From NCBI RefSeq assembly GCF_032341995.1, contig NZ_CP135439.1, positions 2,811,501 to 2,875,500 of the forward strand: a DNA stretch of 64,000 nt, given 5' to 3'. Below are positions 32,379-41,202 of the stretch, in pieces. Below the pieces are notes generated by a model. It ran no database searches. It had not been told where the DNA came from and saw only the letters and a list, made by a program, of their open reading frames with translations. Numbering within the stretch: position 1 is the stretch's first letter; each line of letters starts with the position of its first letter. Origin of the DNA: Domibacillus sp. DTU_2020_1001157_1_SI_ALB_TIR_016 (GTDB taxonomy: Bacteria > Bacillota > Bacilli > Bacillales > Domibacillaceae). The translations under genes were made by a program, and so were the position numbers.

Positions 32379-33389
32379 TTATTCAGGCATGTTCACAAAC
32401 AGTTCATCGACAGCTGGTTTTCCTTTAACCAATCCTGCCTGCTCCATCCAATCGGCTGTTTTTTGCCACGTTTCTTCTTCCTGATAGCCAAAGCCCTGCT
32501 CTGATTCCATAAGCGGCAGCAAAATATCCAGGCTTTCTTTTTCCACTTTTTCTTCAAGGGGGAAGTTTTCTTTTTCCTGGTTCGCCATTAAAATATCCAA
32601 TGCGCCGTCCGGATCTTTTTTCACATCTTCAAATCCTTTTTCGGCTGCACGCCAGAATGCTTCGATCAATTCCGGATTTTCTTTCCATGTTTTATCGCTC
32701 GTCACAGCAATTAATTCATAAAAAGACGGCACACCGTAATCAGTCAAATCAAAATTAGCGGTTTTGTACCCTTCAAATTCCAACAGCGGCACTTCATGGT
32801 TAATATAAGCCCCTACCACTGCATCCGCTTTTTTGCTGATAAGAGATGCGTTTAATTCAAAGCCGACATCCACTAAGTCTACTTTCGACGGATCGCCGCC
32901 GTCTTTCTCCACCATCGTTTTCACAATCGATTCATTCAGCGGAATTCCTGTGTAGCCAACTGTTTTGCCTTCCAAGTCTTTTGGCGATTTAATATTGCTT
33001 TCTGCAAGCGACACAACCCGGTTCAACGGCTCCCGTACAATGGCGCCGACTGACTTCACACCAACATTTTGCTCAGTACGCGCTACAATTACATCCGGCT
33101 GATACGTAATGGCCATTGTTACTTGATCAGACGCGGCCATTCCAATCGGGTCTGTCGCATTTGCCGGGAATTGAATGTCCAGGTTAATGCCTTCATCTTC
33201 AAAGTAGCCCTTTTCCTTCGCTACATATAAAAAACTGTGTACGGCATTTGGATACCAGTCCAGCATAATGCTGACATCCTGCATCTCCTTTCGGCCGCCC
33301 TCTTCTGCTGTTTCTTTTGGTTTTTCTTCATTGGCTCCGCATCCTGCGAGCATAACCGCAGCAAGAGCACCCGCTATCCATTTTTTCAT
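32379..33389 (-). CDS. thiY: ThiY substrate-binding lipoprotein (pyrimidine uptake)
   Basis: 336 aa from the ATG at 33389. Lipoprotein signal peptide with lipobox LAGC at ~20. The body is an NMT1/THI5-like periplasmic-binding fold (LDWYPNAVHSFLYVAKEKGYF). It binds N-formyl-4-amino-5-aminomethyl-2-methylpyrimidine and hands it to ThiXZ. GGAGG is 9 bases upstream of this ATG, and its start overlaps the thiX stop (ATGA). Last gene of the TPP-riboswitch operon. Confidence 0.9.
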   Translation of the reverse strand: MKKWIAGALAAVMLAGCGANEEKPKETAEEGGRKEMQDVSIMLDWYPNAVHSFLYVAKEKGYFEDEGINLDIQFPANATDPIGMAASDQVTMAITYQPDVIVARTEQNVGVKSVGAIVREPLNRVVSLAESNIKSPKDLEGKTVGYTGIPLNESIVKTMVEKDGGDPSKVDLVDVGFELNASLISKKADAVVGAYINHEVPLLEFEGYKTANFDLTDYGVPSFYELIAVTSDKTWKENPELIEAFWRAAEKGFEDVKKDPDGALDILMANQEKENFPLEEKVEKESLDILLPLMESEQGFGYQEEETWQKTADWMEQAGLVKGKPAVDELFVNMPE

Positions 33390-34132
33390 TCGTTTTTCCT
33401 CCATTTCATTGACCGCTTTTCAAGCAGTTTAACTAATACAAACAACACAATGCCTACAATCGAGAGCAGCACAACAGGCGCAAAAACAGCCGCTCCATCA
33501 AACTGGGTCATCATGCGGCGGCTGAAGTAGCCAAGCCCGGCCTGTGCTCCGAGCCATTCACCAATCGCCGCACCAATCACGCTTAGTGTAACCGCAACCT
33601 TTAACCCTGAATAAAAGTGCGGCTTTGCAGAAGGCACCTGCACTTTAAAGAAAATATCCTTTTTTGTTCCACCCATGGTGAGCATCAATTCACGCAGCTC
33701 TTTACTGCTGGATTTTAAACCGTCAAATGTATTGACCGTGATCGGAAAAAAGGTAATGAGCACTGTTACCACGACCTTGCTCCAGATCCCATAGCCGAAA
33801 AACAAGATAAAAATAGGTGCCAGTGCAATGGTTGGAATCATTTGCGATGAAATCACAATCGGATAAAAAGCCCGTTCTGCCGTTTCACTTGCTGCCATCC
33901 AGACCGCCAGCGCCACGCCAAGCACAATCGAGATGGCAAGTCCGATTAAAATGATCGACAGTGTAGACGGCAGATGCTCTAGAAAAAGTGTTTCCCGAAG
34001 CTCCCAAAAACGAACCGCTACACCGGACGGAGACGGAAAAATAAACGGAAGATTCACCAGGCGTGCGGCCAGCTCCCATAAGCCGAATAAGAGAAGCACA
34101 ATCAGCAGGGCAGGTACATATTTCTTCATCAC
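33386..34132 (-). CDS. thiX: ThiX ABC permease
   Basis: 248 aa, about six membrane helices and the permease EAA-like loop (ELRELMLTMGGTKKDIFFKVQVPSA shortened in this note to GGTKKDIFFKVQVP). Membrane component of the ThiXYZ importer for thiamin-degradation pyrimidines. It overlaps thiZ and thiY by ATGA on both sides, showing tight coupling. Confidence 0.9.
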   Translation of the reverse strand: MMKKYVPALLIVLLLFGLWELAARLVNLPFIFPSPSGVAVRFWELRETLFLEHLPSTLSIILIGLAISIVLGVALAVWMAASETAERAFYPIVISSQMIPTIALAPIFILFFGYGIWSKVVVTVLITFFPITVNTFDGLKSSSKELRELMLTMGGTKKDIFFKVQVPSAKPHFYSGLKVAVTLSVIGAAIGEWLGAQAGLGYFSRRMMTQFDGAAVFAPVVLLSIVGIVLFVLVKLLEKRSMKWRKNE

Positions 34133-34893
34133 AGCTTTTTCACCCCGTTCCGCAGCTGGTCAATCAAGTCATTTTTCAGCTTTATTACAGCCGGATCATT
34201 TAAATCCCGCTGCGATCTTGGGCGGCCAAGCGGAACCGCTACTTCCTCAAGGGCACGGACCGGTGTATCCCGGAAAATAAAAATCCGGTCCGATAAAAAC
34301 AGCGCTTCATTCACGTCATGGGTAATAAAGAGGATGGTTTTCTCCCTCTGTTCCCATTGATCCAGGAGCCACTCCTGCATGGACAGGCGTGTAATGGCAT
34401 CCAATGCACTGAACGGCTCATCAAGAAGCAGAATATTGGAACCGGTCAAAACAGAGCGTAAAAAGGATACACGCTGGCGCATACCGCCGGACAGTTCAGA
34501 CGGATATTTGTCTGCTGATCCTTCAAGGCCAAACTCATCCAGCAGCGGTATAATGCGTTTGGCTGCTTCTCTTTTGGATATGCCGGCCAGCTCAAGCGGA
34601 ACCGACGCATTTTCAAGCACTGTCCGCCACGGCATTAACAAGTCCTGCTGCGGCATGTAGCCGGTACGGCCATGCCGGCTTTTGAACTGCTCTCCATTTA
34701 ACCAAACAGCACCCGTCTCCTCCTGTTCCAGCCCGGTAATAAGCCGAAACAGAGTGCTTTTGCCGGAGCCGCTCGCTCCAATAATCGTCACAAATTCACG
34801 GTCGTACACCGTCATATTCAACTGATCAAGGATTGATTTTTTGCCGCCGTACGAAAACGACACATCCTGAAACTGGAGAACCGGCTTACGCAT
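34129..34893 (-). CDS. thiZ: ThiZ ABC ATPase
   Basis: 254 aa from the ATG at 34893. Walker A GASGSGKST, Q-loop MPQQDLLMPW, signature LSGGMRQR, Walker B LLLDEPFSALD, H-loop ITHDVNEA: the nitrate/taurine-type importer ATPase. The ATG lies within the last codons of tenA (GATGCGTAA), so its translation is coupled to tenA. The longer in-frame extension to 34944 overlaps tenA without a ribosome site and is rejected. Confidence 0.9.
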   Translation of the reverse strand: MRKPVLQFQDVSFSYGGKKSILDQLNMTVYDREFVTIIGASGSGKSTLFRLITGLEQEETGAVWLNGEQFKSRHGRTGYMPQQDLLMPWRTVLENASVPLELAGISKREAAKRIIPLLDEFGLEGSADKYPSELSGGMRQRVSFLRSVLTGSNILLLDEPFSALDAITRLSMQEWLLDQWEQREKTILFITHDVNEALFLSDRIFIFRDTPVRALEEVAVPLGRPRSQRDLNDPAVIKLKNDLIDQLRNGVKKL

Positions 34894-35560
34894 CGCCAGG
34901 CCACATTTCTCCGTTGTATGCCATGTCCCAAAACATGTATTCAAACCGGGTCGTGTTTAGGAAAATGTCCTCAAGCCGTGCACGCTCCCGTTCCGACTTT
35001 CCATCCGCCTGCTCATCCATTAAATCAATGCACCACTGGGCAAGCTGGCCAAATTCTTCGGAAGCATACATCCGAATCCACTCACCGTACAGCTCATGGT
35101 CTGCAGCGCCCGGCCGTTTACTTAATTCCTTGCCAATCTCCCAGTAGCTCCAGGCACACGGAAGTACAGCCGCCATCACATCCGCCAGCGTTCCATTTTG
35201 AGCCGCGTGCAGCATGTAATGCGTATAAGCAAGTGTAACCGGCGACGGCTTTGCCGCTTCAAGCTCTTCTTCTGTAATGCCAAAACGCGCAGCATACTGC
35301 CGGTGCAGAGCCATTTCTTCATTTAACGTTCCGTCTAAAAGTGCGGCAAACCGGCCCATCGTCGCCACATCTTCCGCTTTCACTGCTCCAATCGCAAACA
35401 CTTTCGCATATTGAATTAAATACAAATAATCCTGCACCATGTAAAAACGAAACCGGTCGGGATGAAGCGTTCCATCTCCCATTCCCTGCACAAATGGATG
35501 CTGATGGTTTTGCTTCCAAATCGGCAGGCATTTTTCCCGCAAATGATCACTAAATTTCAT
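34886..35560 (-). CDS. tenA: Thiaminase II / aminopyrimidine aminohydrolase TenA
   Basis: 224 aa, all-helical TenA family. The active-site Cys is in VLPCAWSYWEIG (~135) and the C-terminal Glu in RFEYMFWDMAY, with the conserved YLYLIQYAKVFA block. It converts 4-amino-5-aminomethyl-2-methylpyrimidine to hydroxymethylpyrimidine for thiamin synthesis. It sits between ylmB (deformylase, previous pathway step) and the transporter genes. AGGAGAG precedes the ATG. Only one base separates it from ylmB. Confidence 0.95.
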   Translation of the reverse strand: MKFSDHLREKCLPIWKQNHQHPFVQGMGDGTLHPDRFRFYMVQDYLYLIQYAKVFAIGAVKAEDVATMGRFAALLDGTLNEEMALHRQYAARFGITEEELEAAKPSPVTLAYTHYMLHAAQNGTLADVMAAVLPCAWSYWEIGKELSKRPGAADHELYGEWIRMYASEEFGQLAQWCIDLMDEQADGKSERERARLEDIFLNTTRFEYMFWDMAYNGEMWPGDA

Positions 35561-35561
35561 T

Positions 35562-36845
35562 TCAGCGCTCTCCTTTCTTTTGATGTGTCCAATTGTAAAT
35601 AAACGCCGCCATCACTTTTGTGTAGCGAACGAGTTCATCAATGTCGAGCTGTTCGTTCACCGCATGCGCATGACGAAGCGCGCCGGGTCCGTAAATAGCC
35701 GTTGGAATCCCGGCATCTGCCAGCCAGCCGCCGTCCGTTACAGAAGGGGACACATCGAGTACAGGCTTTTCATGAAAAACCGTTTGATGTGCATCCATCA
35801 GTGCATGGACAGCCGCATGGTGAGGATCCACCTCAAACGAAGGGAAAATTTCGCCCCGGTCTTCAATCATAGACGTACCGCCCCACTCAAACCGCGGCGG
35901 ATTTTCCTGCATCCACAAATCGCTTTTGGCGATGTTTCCGATAAATTCTTCGACTTCCTGCGCTACACTTTCGTACGTTTCATTCGGATAAAAATGAACC
36001 GTAATCCATAGACGGCATTCGTCCGCAATAAAAGCAGCATGGCGTCCGCCTTCGATCACCGCTGGATTGATTGTCGTCGTTCCCGGCGGAAAGCCCGGAT
36101 AGCTTTTCATTACCGCCCAGTGCCGTTCAAGCTCCTGCAGGCCGTGGATGATTTTTGTCATTTTCTCAATAGCGCTCGCACCCATCAGCCGGCCGCCTGC
36201 ATGAATCATCTGCCGCCGTGTAGCATCGTGAAAGGTCTGGTCACTTTTTAGCGTAATCCAGCCGGTGATGACACCGCCCTGTCCCTGAATGTGCAGTTCA
36301 CTCGTGTCAGCTACAAGCGCAAAATCAGCATTGTAGCCGCGCCTGCAGCACTCCAGCGTTCCAGCTTCGCCGACTTCTTCGCCGATTACGGATTGAACGA
36401 TCAAGTCACCCGGAAGCTTTATGCCCGCTTCATGAAGAAGCTGGATGGCAAACAGCGCCCCGGCCAGGCCGCCTTTCATATCCGCCGCTCCGCGTCCGAT
36501 CACAGCATTTTCTTTTACGATTGGCGTAAACGGGTCTGACTCCCATTTCTCATCCGGCGTTACTTCTGCCACGTCCATATGGCCATTTATAATGAGACTT
36601 TTATAAGCTTCGCTGTTTGTTCCCTTTAACGTACCCACCACATTCGGATCCCCTGGGTATACATCCCATTTGTCAATGCCAAAGCCTTTTGTGCTCAAAA
36701 ACCGGGCAACAAACTGCTGGGCTTCTTCTGTATTGCGGGCTGGCGGTGCCGGTGTCCGAAACGAAATTAACGTTTTCAGCAGTTCAACCAGCTCTTCTTT
36801 TCGTTCATCTATTTGTTTATGTATTTCTTCGATCGTCTCTTTCAC
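35562..36845 (-). CDS. ylmB: Formylaminopyrimidine deformylase YlmB (M20 family)
   Basis: 427 aa from the GTG at 36845. M20 metallopeptidase fold: first metal motif INGHMDVAEV, second acidic motif near GRGAADMKGG, catalytic Glu pair in VIGEEVGEAG, and a final His in GALRHAHAVNE. It removes the formyl group from salvaged formylaminopyrimidine before TenA acts. The frame stays open to 36929, but that part lies upstream of the riboswitch terminator, and GGAAAGGAAG precedes the GTG, so the GTG is the start. First gene of the operon. Confidence 0.93.
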   Translation of the reverse strand: MKETIEEIHKQIDERKEELVELLKTLISFRTPAPPARNTEEAQQFVARFLSTKGFGIDKWDVYPGDPNVVGTLKGTNSEAYKSLIINGHMDVAEVTPDEKWESDPFTPIVKENAVIGRGAADMKGGLAGALFAIQLLHEAGIKLPGDLIVQSVIGEEVGEAGTLECCRRGYNADFALVADTSELHIQGQGGVITGWITLKSDQTFHDATRRQMIHAGGRLMGASAIEKMTKIIHGLQELERHWAVMKSYPGFPPGTTTINPAVIEGGRHAAFIADECRLWITVHFYPNETYESVAQEVEEFIGNIAKSDLWMQENPPRFEWGGTSMIEDRGEIFPSFEVDPHHAAVHALMDAHQTVFHEKPVLDVSPSVTDGGWLADAGIPTAIYGPGALRHAHAVNEQLDIDELVRYTKVMAAFIYNWTHQKKGER

Positions 36846-36861
36846 AGCTCTCTTCCTTTCC

Positions 36862-36902
36862 CAAACAAAAAAACCGTTTCTTCTCATGGAAGAAACGGTT
36901 GT
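36862..36902 (-). terminator. Regulated terminator of the TPP riboswitch
   Basis: On the minus strand AACCGTTTCTTC-CATGA-GAAGAAACGGTT is followed by T6, placed between the aptamer and the ylmB ribosome site. Confidence 0.88.
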
Positions 36903-36931
36903 GATGACATATCGGACATAAAGCGTCAAAA

Positions 36932-37020
36932 CACCTCTTCCTTACGCCGGTACAAACCGGATCAAGTTTTAAGGGTTAAGGCAGCTCGCCTCTCTCAGCC
37001 CGAAGGCACCCCCAGCGGTG
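36932..37020 (-). promoter_or_regulatory. TPP (thi-box) riboswitch aptamer
   Basis: The minus strand carries the conserved thi-box blocks: GGGGTGCC, CGGGCTGAGAGAGGCG, CCCTTAAAACTTGATCCGG and ACCGGCGTAAGGAAG. It binds thiamin pyrophosphate. With the terminator downstream it should switch off ylmB-tenA-thiZXY when TPP is abundant. Confidence 0.95.
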
Positions 37021-37048
37021 ATTCCTATTTAATTTGATCTTGATACTA

Positions 37049-37077
37049 GTTTTATCACACTAAAGCATCTCATTCAA
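37049..37077 (-). promoter_or_regulatory. Promoter of the thi operon
   Basis: TTGAAT, 17-base spacer, TAAAAC on the minus strand, about 30 bases before the aptamer; the -35 overlaps the stop codon of the upstream oxidoreductase gene. Confidence 0.5.
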
Positions 37078-38065
37078 TAGCAAATGCAATTTTACCAATT
37101 TGTTCGGCTCTTTCCATTCGGATGAATGCGTCTTTAAATTGGTCCAGCGTGTAGGTCCGGTCCATTACCGGACGCAGATTGTGAGTTTCAATAAACGCGA
37201 GCATTTCTCTCATTTCTTCTCCGCTCCCAAGCGTGGAGCCGTACATATTAAACTGTCCATAGAAAAATGTACGCAAATTGATCATCACTTCATCGCCGGC
37301 AGAAGCGCCAAACGTCACAATGGTGCCGCCTGCTTTTAACTGCTCAAGTGACCGGTTAAAAGTCGCGGCTCCGACAGACTCGATCACCAGATCCACTTTT
37401 TCTCCTCCGAGTGCTTCACGCCAATCAGCAGCTGAATCGATCGCCTTGTCCGCACCGAGTTTCAATGCTCTTTGGCGCTTTTCCTCTGACCGGGATGTTA
37501 CATACACTATAGCACCAGCCGCTTTGGCAAACTGCAATAGGAAAGTGGCCACTCCGCTGCCAATCCCGGGAATAAAAACGGTCATGCCCGGCTTTACTTT
37601 TCCTCTTGTAAAAAGAGCACGGTAAGCAGTCAAGGCAGCGAGCGACAGGACACCCGCTTCTTCCCACGACAAATGAGCCGGCTTCGGTACAGCATTTTCT
37701 GCCGGTACCGTAATAAACTCGGCAAATGTTCCATGAAAAGGCAGACCGACAATTTCAAAGCCTTCCGGCGGGGCGTCGCTTTTATCCGGCCATCCCAATC
37801 CCGGGTTAATAATCACTTCATCGCCAGTTTGGACTATGGTTACGCCAGCACCCACTTCATCTACAATGCCGGCACCGTCTGATCCGATTACAAGCGGCGG
37901 CTCTGTTTCTTTATGACGGTGCAGTACAAAAAGATCGCGGTGGTTTAAGCCGGCGGCTTTTAACCGTATACGTACTTCTCCCGGTCCGGGTACCGGCTTT
38001 TCAATCTGACCGGCTGAAACGCCTGACAGACCTGGTTTTCCTGCGTGCAGAATGGCTTTCATCAA
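37070..38065 (-). CDS. MDR zinc-type quinone/alcohol oxidoreductase, copy 1
   Basis: 331 aa medium-chain dehydrogenase/reductase. N-terminal GroES-like domain (GPGEVRIRLKAAGLNHRD, VIGSDGAGIVDEVGAGV) and C-terminal Rossmann domain with the NAD(P) motif PGIGSGVATFLLQFAKAAGA. The structural-zinc Cys cluster of true alcohol dehydrogenases is absent, so a quinone-oxidoreductase/YogA-like enzyme is likelier. It is a clear paralog of 38912-39913; the DUF3267 gene lies between them on the other strand. Confidence 0.85.
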   Translation of the reverse strand: MMKAILHAGKPGLSGVSAGQIEKPVPGPGEVRIRLKAAGLNHRDLFVLHRHKETEPPLVIGSDGAGIVDEVGAGVTIVQTGDEVIINPGLGWPDKSDAPPEGFEIVGLPFHGTFAEFITVPAENAVPKPAHLSWEEAGVLSLAALTAYRALFTRGKVKPGMTVFIPGIGSGVATFLLQFAKAAGAIVYVTSRSEEKRQRALKLGADKAIDSAADWREALGGEKVDLVIESVGAATFNRSLEQLKAGGTIVTFGASAGDEVMINLRTFFYGQFNMYGSTLGSGEEMREMLAFIETHNLRPVMDRTYTLDQFKDAFIRMERAEQIGKIAFAIE

Positions 38066-38251
38066 ATTCCCCCTTCATTTTATCTATATGGTATGATTTT
38101 AACATATACATAGATAGAGACTGGCTTTTTGTGTTTTGGTAATCAGGCTCGCAAAAAGAGACAACAGAATGAAAGAAATCGTAATAGATCTTTTAACTTT
38201 CGTTTTTTTTCGCAGTTACTCCCGTGTTAAACCGGTCGATGGAGGAGCTAT

Positions 38252-38314
38252 ATGAACAGACCGCTCACAAATAGCAGACGATCAAAGGAGGATAACAATG
38301 AATCTCCCGGGTAA
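38252..38314 (+). CDS. Possible 20-aa upstream ORF overlapping the DUF3267 start
   Basis: ATG at 38252 has a strong GGAGGAG 8 bases upstream and encodes a 20-residue peptide (MNRPLTNSRRSKEDNNESPG). Its TAA at 38312-38314 lies inside the following gene, whose ribosome site and start are within this ORF. It could be a leader peptide that couples or limits translation of the membrane zincin. Seen only as a reading frame with a ribosome site; expression is unproven. Confidence 0.4.
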   Translation: MNRPLTNSRRSKEDNNESPG

Positions 38315-38861
38315 ACCAGATTATGTGATTGAGCTGAATATGAAAAGGATTCACATTTGGGCACTTGTGCTGACTCTTCTGTTCGTCCTGATCGGCAGTT
38401 TTGCCGCTGTCATGCTTCACGGAGAAAGCTTTTTTTCCTTTTCCATGCTTGGTATCCTGTTATGGCTCATTCTTTACGCCATCCTTATTGTGCTTCATGA
38501 AATTTGTCATTTGATCGGGTTTAAACTTTGGGGAAAATGCAAACGTGAAGATCTTGTATACGGAGTGAACCGGGAACTTGGTGTTGCGTATGCGGGCACG
38601 AAAAAAATGCTGCCGGCACGCGCTATGAAAAAAGCGCTCCTGCTCCCGTTTTGGCTGACCGGGCTGCTTCCGTTTGTAATAGGTATTTGGCTGAACAGTG
38701 CTTCTCTTATGACCGTTTCTGCTTTTTTAATCGGGGGAGCTGCAGGTGACTTTTCTATGTACGGGCAGCTGCGCCGTGTACCTAAAAATGCGTTCGTTTT
38801 TGACCATCTTCACAAACCAATTTTGTATATTTTTAATCAAAAAATAGACAGTCCTTCTTGA
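38298..38861 (+). CDS. DUF3267 membrane zincin-like protein
   Basis: 187 aa with about four membrane helices and the metalloprotease motif HEICH (HExxH) in VLHEICHLIGFKLWG. DUF3267 proteins are putative intramembrane zinc peptidases related to site-2 proteases; substrates are unknown. AAAGGAGG precedes the ATG by 7 bases. A short upstream ORF overlaps its start. It lies between two paralogous oxidoreductase genes of opposite orientation, which suggests it was inserted between them or that the pair arose by duplication around it. Confidence 0.82.
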   Translation: MNLPGKPDYVIELNMKRIHIWALVLTLLFVLIGSFAAVMLHGESFFSFSMLGILLWLILYAILIVLHEICHLIGFKLWGKCKREDLVYGVNRELGVAYAGTKKMLPARAMKKALLLPFWLTGLLPFVIGIWLNSASLMTVSAFLIGGAAGDFSMYGQLRRVPKNAFVFDHLHKPILYIFNQKIDSPS

Positions 38862-38911
38862 GGAGCTGCCCACTTTTGCTTTCCAGCTTAATGCATTTCG
38901 ATATGCGGTCA

Positions 38912-39913
38912 TTAAATATCAAGTACGATTTTTCCGAATGAATCGCCATTTTCCATGTAGCCGAGAGCTTCCGCAGCTTTTTCAAGCGGAAAATGCTTAT
39001 CAATGACTGGATGAATTTTTTCCTGTTCAAATAATGTCAGCATATCGGCAAATTCCTGTGGACTGCCCATTGTGGTTCCACGTATATCCAGATGCTTAAA
39101 AAACGCGCGGGGCAAAACGAGCTGGGGCACTGGACCCGCTGTAGCACCAAAGCTTACAATCCGGCCTCCCGGCTTGGCAAGGTCGATTAAACGGTTAAAG
39201 GTTTCCCCGCCAACCCCATCAACGATCAAGTCGGCGCCGCCCATTTCGCTCTTTAATGCTTTGGCCCAGCCCTCACTCCGGTAGTTGATGCCGCCGGCTG
39301 CACCCATTCGTTTAGCCCGTTCGATTTTTTCATCATTACTTGACGAAACAAATACACGCGCTCCCTTTGCAACAGCAATTTGAAGAGCAAATAAAGCTAC
39401 ACCGCTGCCAATGCCGGGGACGAAGACCGTATCGCCTTTTTTCAGTTCTCCGCGCGTAATGAGTGCCCGGTAAGCCGTAAGGGCAGAAAGCGGAAGAGCC
39501 GCTGCTTCCGGCCATGTTAAGTAAGCCGGCTTTTTATACACATTCTCGCATGAGATTTTTACATATTCGGCATAGGTTCCATCTGCAGGCATGCCGAGAA
39601 CGTGAAAGTCCGGCTGATTGAATCGAATGTCATCTCCCCATTGAAGGCCTGGATTGATGACAACTTCATCCCCTGCCCGCAGACTTTCCACACCGTCTCC
39701 CACGGACTCTACGATACCTGCTCCGTCTGCTCCAAGAACAGCCGGCAGCTTCATACCCGGGTACATGCCATATGTAATGAAAACATCACGCCGGTTTAAG
39801 GAAGCATTTTTCAGCTTCACAATAATTTCCCAGCTGCCCGCAGACGGCTTTTCTACTTCCACGCACTTTAGCGCGTTCGGTCCGCCTGTTTCCTGCAGTA
39901 ACATGGCTTTCAT
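38912..39913 (-). CDS. MDR zinc-type quinone/alcohol oxidoreductase, copy 2
   Basis: 333 aa, the same family and layout as copy 1: VLGADGAGIVESVGDGV, NPGLQWGDD, ALTAYRALITRGELKKGDTVFVPGIGSGVAL shortened here to VPGIGSGVAL. NADPH-dependent reduction of a carbonyl or quinone is likely; the substrate is unknown. GGAGGAG lies before the ATG. No zinc-ligand cluster of the alcohol-dehydrogenase type is seen. Confidence 0.85.
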   Translation of the reverse strand: MKAMLLQETGGPNALKCVEVEKPSAGSWEIIVKLKNASLNRRDVFITYGMYPGMKLPAVLGADGAGIVESVGDGVESLRAGDEVVINPGLQWGDDIRFNQPDFHVLGMPADGTYAEYVKISCENVYKKPAYLTWPEAAALPLSALTAYRALITRGELKKGDTVFVPGIGSGVALFALQIAVAKGARVFVSSSNDEKIERAKRMGAAGGINYRSEGWAKALKSEMGGADLIVDGVGGETFNRLIDLAKPGGRIVSFGATAGPVPQLVLPRAFFKHLDIRGTTMGSPQEFADMLTLFEQEKIHPVIDKHFPLEKAAEALGYMENGDSFGKIVLDI

Positions 39914-40025
39914 TGCATTCTCCTCCTTTGTTCGACATTTTTCTGCGTTTACCCGTCCATTTTAACAAGAAAACATACCTCTGCATACGATATAGCACTA
40001 CGCTGCTGAAAAGGATGTGCTTGTG

Positions 40026-40406
40026 ATGCTGACCGAGAAACTCACAAAAGCGATCAATGGAGAATATACAGCCATTCACATTTATGAGAAGCTGGCAGAT
40101 ATGGCTTCAACGCCTTCTCAGAAAGAAAGAATTTTAGCCATTCGCACGGATGAAGTCCGGCATTTAGAAACATTCTCCTCCCTTTATCATGCGTTAACCG
40201 GAAACGCTCCTTCTCCTGTATGTGCCGAACCCTTTCCTAAAACATTCAAGCAAGGCATTTTGCGGGCTTTTAAGGACGAACAGGAAACGTCTGAGTTTTA
40301 TCAGGACATAGCCGATTCCACTCATCTTCCTTACGTGAAAAAAGTATTTAACCGGGCGGCGGCCGATGAACAGCGCCATGCGGTTTGGTTTCTATCTTTT
40401 TTATAA
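40026..40406 (+). CDS. Ferritin-like (rubrerythrin-type) diiron protein
   Basis: About 126 aa, a four-helix bundle with paired metal-ligand motifs: EYTAIHIYEKL and TDEVRHLETF in the first half, EQETSEFYQDIA and DEQRHAVWF in the second. The layout matches short rubrerythrin-like proteins without a rubredoxin domain. It probably binds a diiron centre and may detoxify peroxide, but no activity can be read out. AAAAGGA is 10 bases before the ATG at 40026; a GTG at 40023 is an equally possible start. It is convergent with the esterase gene. Confidence 0.78.
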   Translation: MLTEKLTKAINGEYTAIHIYEKLADMASTPSQKERILAIRTDEVRHLETFSSLYHALTGNAPSPVCAEPFPKTFKQGILRAFKDEQETSEFYQDIADSTHLPYVKKVFNRAAADEQRHAVWFLSFL

Positions 40407-40412
40407 TCTCTT

Positions 40413-41189
40413 TTAAAAACCGTGCTTGCGAAGCCAGCTTTCACATATAGACGCCCATTTAGACACTTCCTTATAATCCTCAGCAAGACCAAGTCCGTGA
40501 CGGCCGCTTTCAAAGATGTGCAAATCAAAGGGAACCGAAGCCCGGCTCAATGCAGCCGCGAATAATAAGCTGTTTTCCACGGGGACCGGCTCATCATCTG
40601 CTGTGTGCCATAAAAAGGAAGGCGGCGTTTCTTTCGTTACGTGCCGCTCATTCGATAGAAACAGCCGCTGTTCACCCGATGAACCGGGTCCAAGCAGATT
40701 TTCCATCGATCCTTCATGGCGATGCTCGCCGAATGTAATAACGGGATAACCTAAAACGAGCAAGTCCGGACGAGACGGCTGCTGTTCAACGGGATCAGCA
40801 GCATCTGCTATTCCCTGATCGTATTTAGTGGCAAGCGTTGAGGCAAGGTGGCCTCCCGCCGAAAAACCGAGCACGCCAATTCGGTTTGGATCTACATTCC
40901 ATGACACTGCATGATGCCGGACAAGACGAATGGCGCGGGAAGCATCCAAAAGCGGAACGGGATGACGGTAAGGTGCTGTTCGATAATGAACAACAAAGGC
41001 ATGAATACCAAGACCGTTCAGCCACTTTGCGACAGGTTCTCCTTCATGGTCAGCTCTTCTCGCATAGCTTCCTCCCGGAAAAATCAGCATAGCCGGCGCT
41101 GTACTATCCCCAGCTGGATAAGCCATCATAGAAGGTGTTTCCTCTCCCTCAAGCTTAAAAGGAATTTCTTCTTCCCACAGGTGAATCAT
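40413..41189 (-). CDS. Alpha/beta hydrolase (BD-FAE/acetyl-esterase-like)
   Basis: 258 aa from the ATG at 41189. Oxyanion motif IFPGGSYARR, nucleophile elbow GVLGFSAGGHLAST (Ser), acid in HTADDEPVPVENS, and the His in ESGRHGLGLA. It resembles esterases that deacetylate or de-feruloylate plant-cell-wall sugars. No secretion signal. GGGAGG is 7 bases upstream of this ATG. Only 13 bases separate it from the nuclease gene upstream, so they may be co-transcribed. Confidence 0.85.
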   Translation of the reverse strand: MIHLWEEEIPFKLEGEETPSMMAYPAGDSTAPAMLIFPGGSYARRADHEGEPVAKWLNGLGIHAFVVHYRTAPYRHPVPLLDASRAIRLVRHHAVSWNVDPNRIGVLGFSAGGHLASTLATKYDQGIADAADPVEQQPSRPDLLVLGYPVITFGEHRHEGSMENLLGPGSSGEQRLFLSNERHVTKETPPSFLWHTADDEPVPVENSLLFAAALSRASVPFDLHIFESGRHGLGLAEDYKEVSKWASICESWLRKHGF

Positions 41190-41202
41190 TCTGCTTCCTC
41201 CC

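Noticed and set aside
36846..36929. Longer N-terminus of YlmB
   Set aside because: These codons overlap the riboswitch terminator hairpin; the GTG at 36845 has a proper ribosome site.
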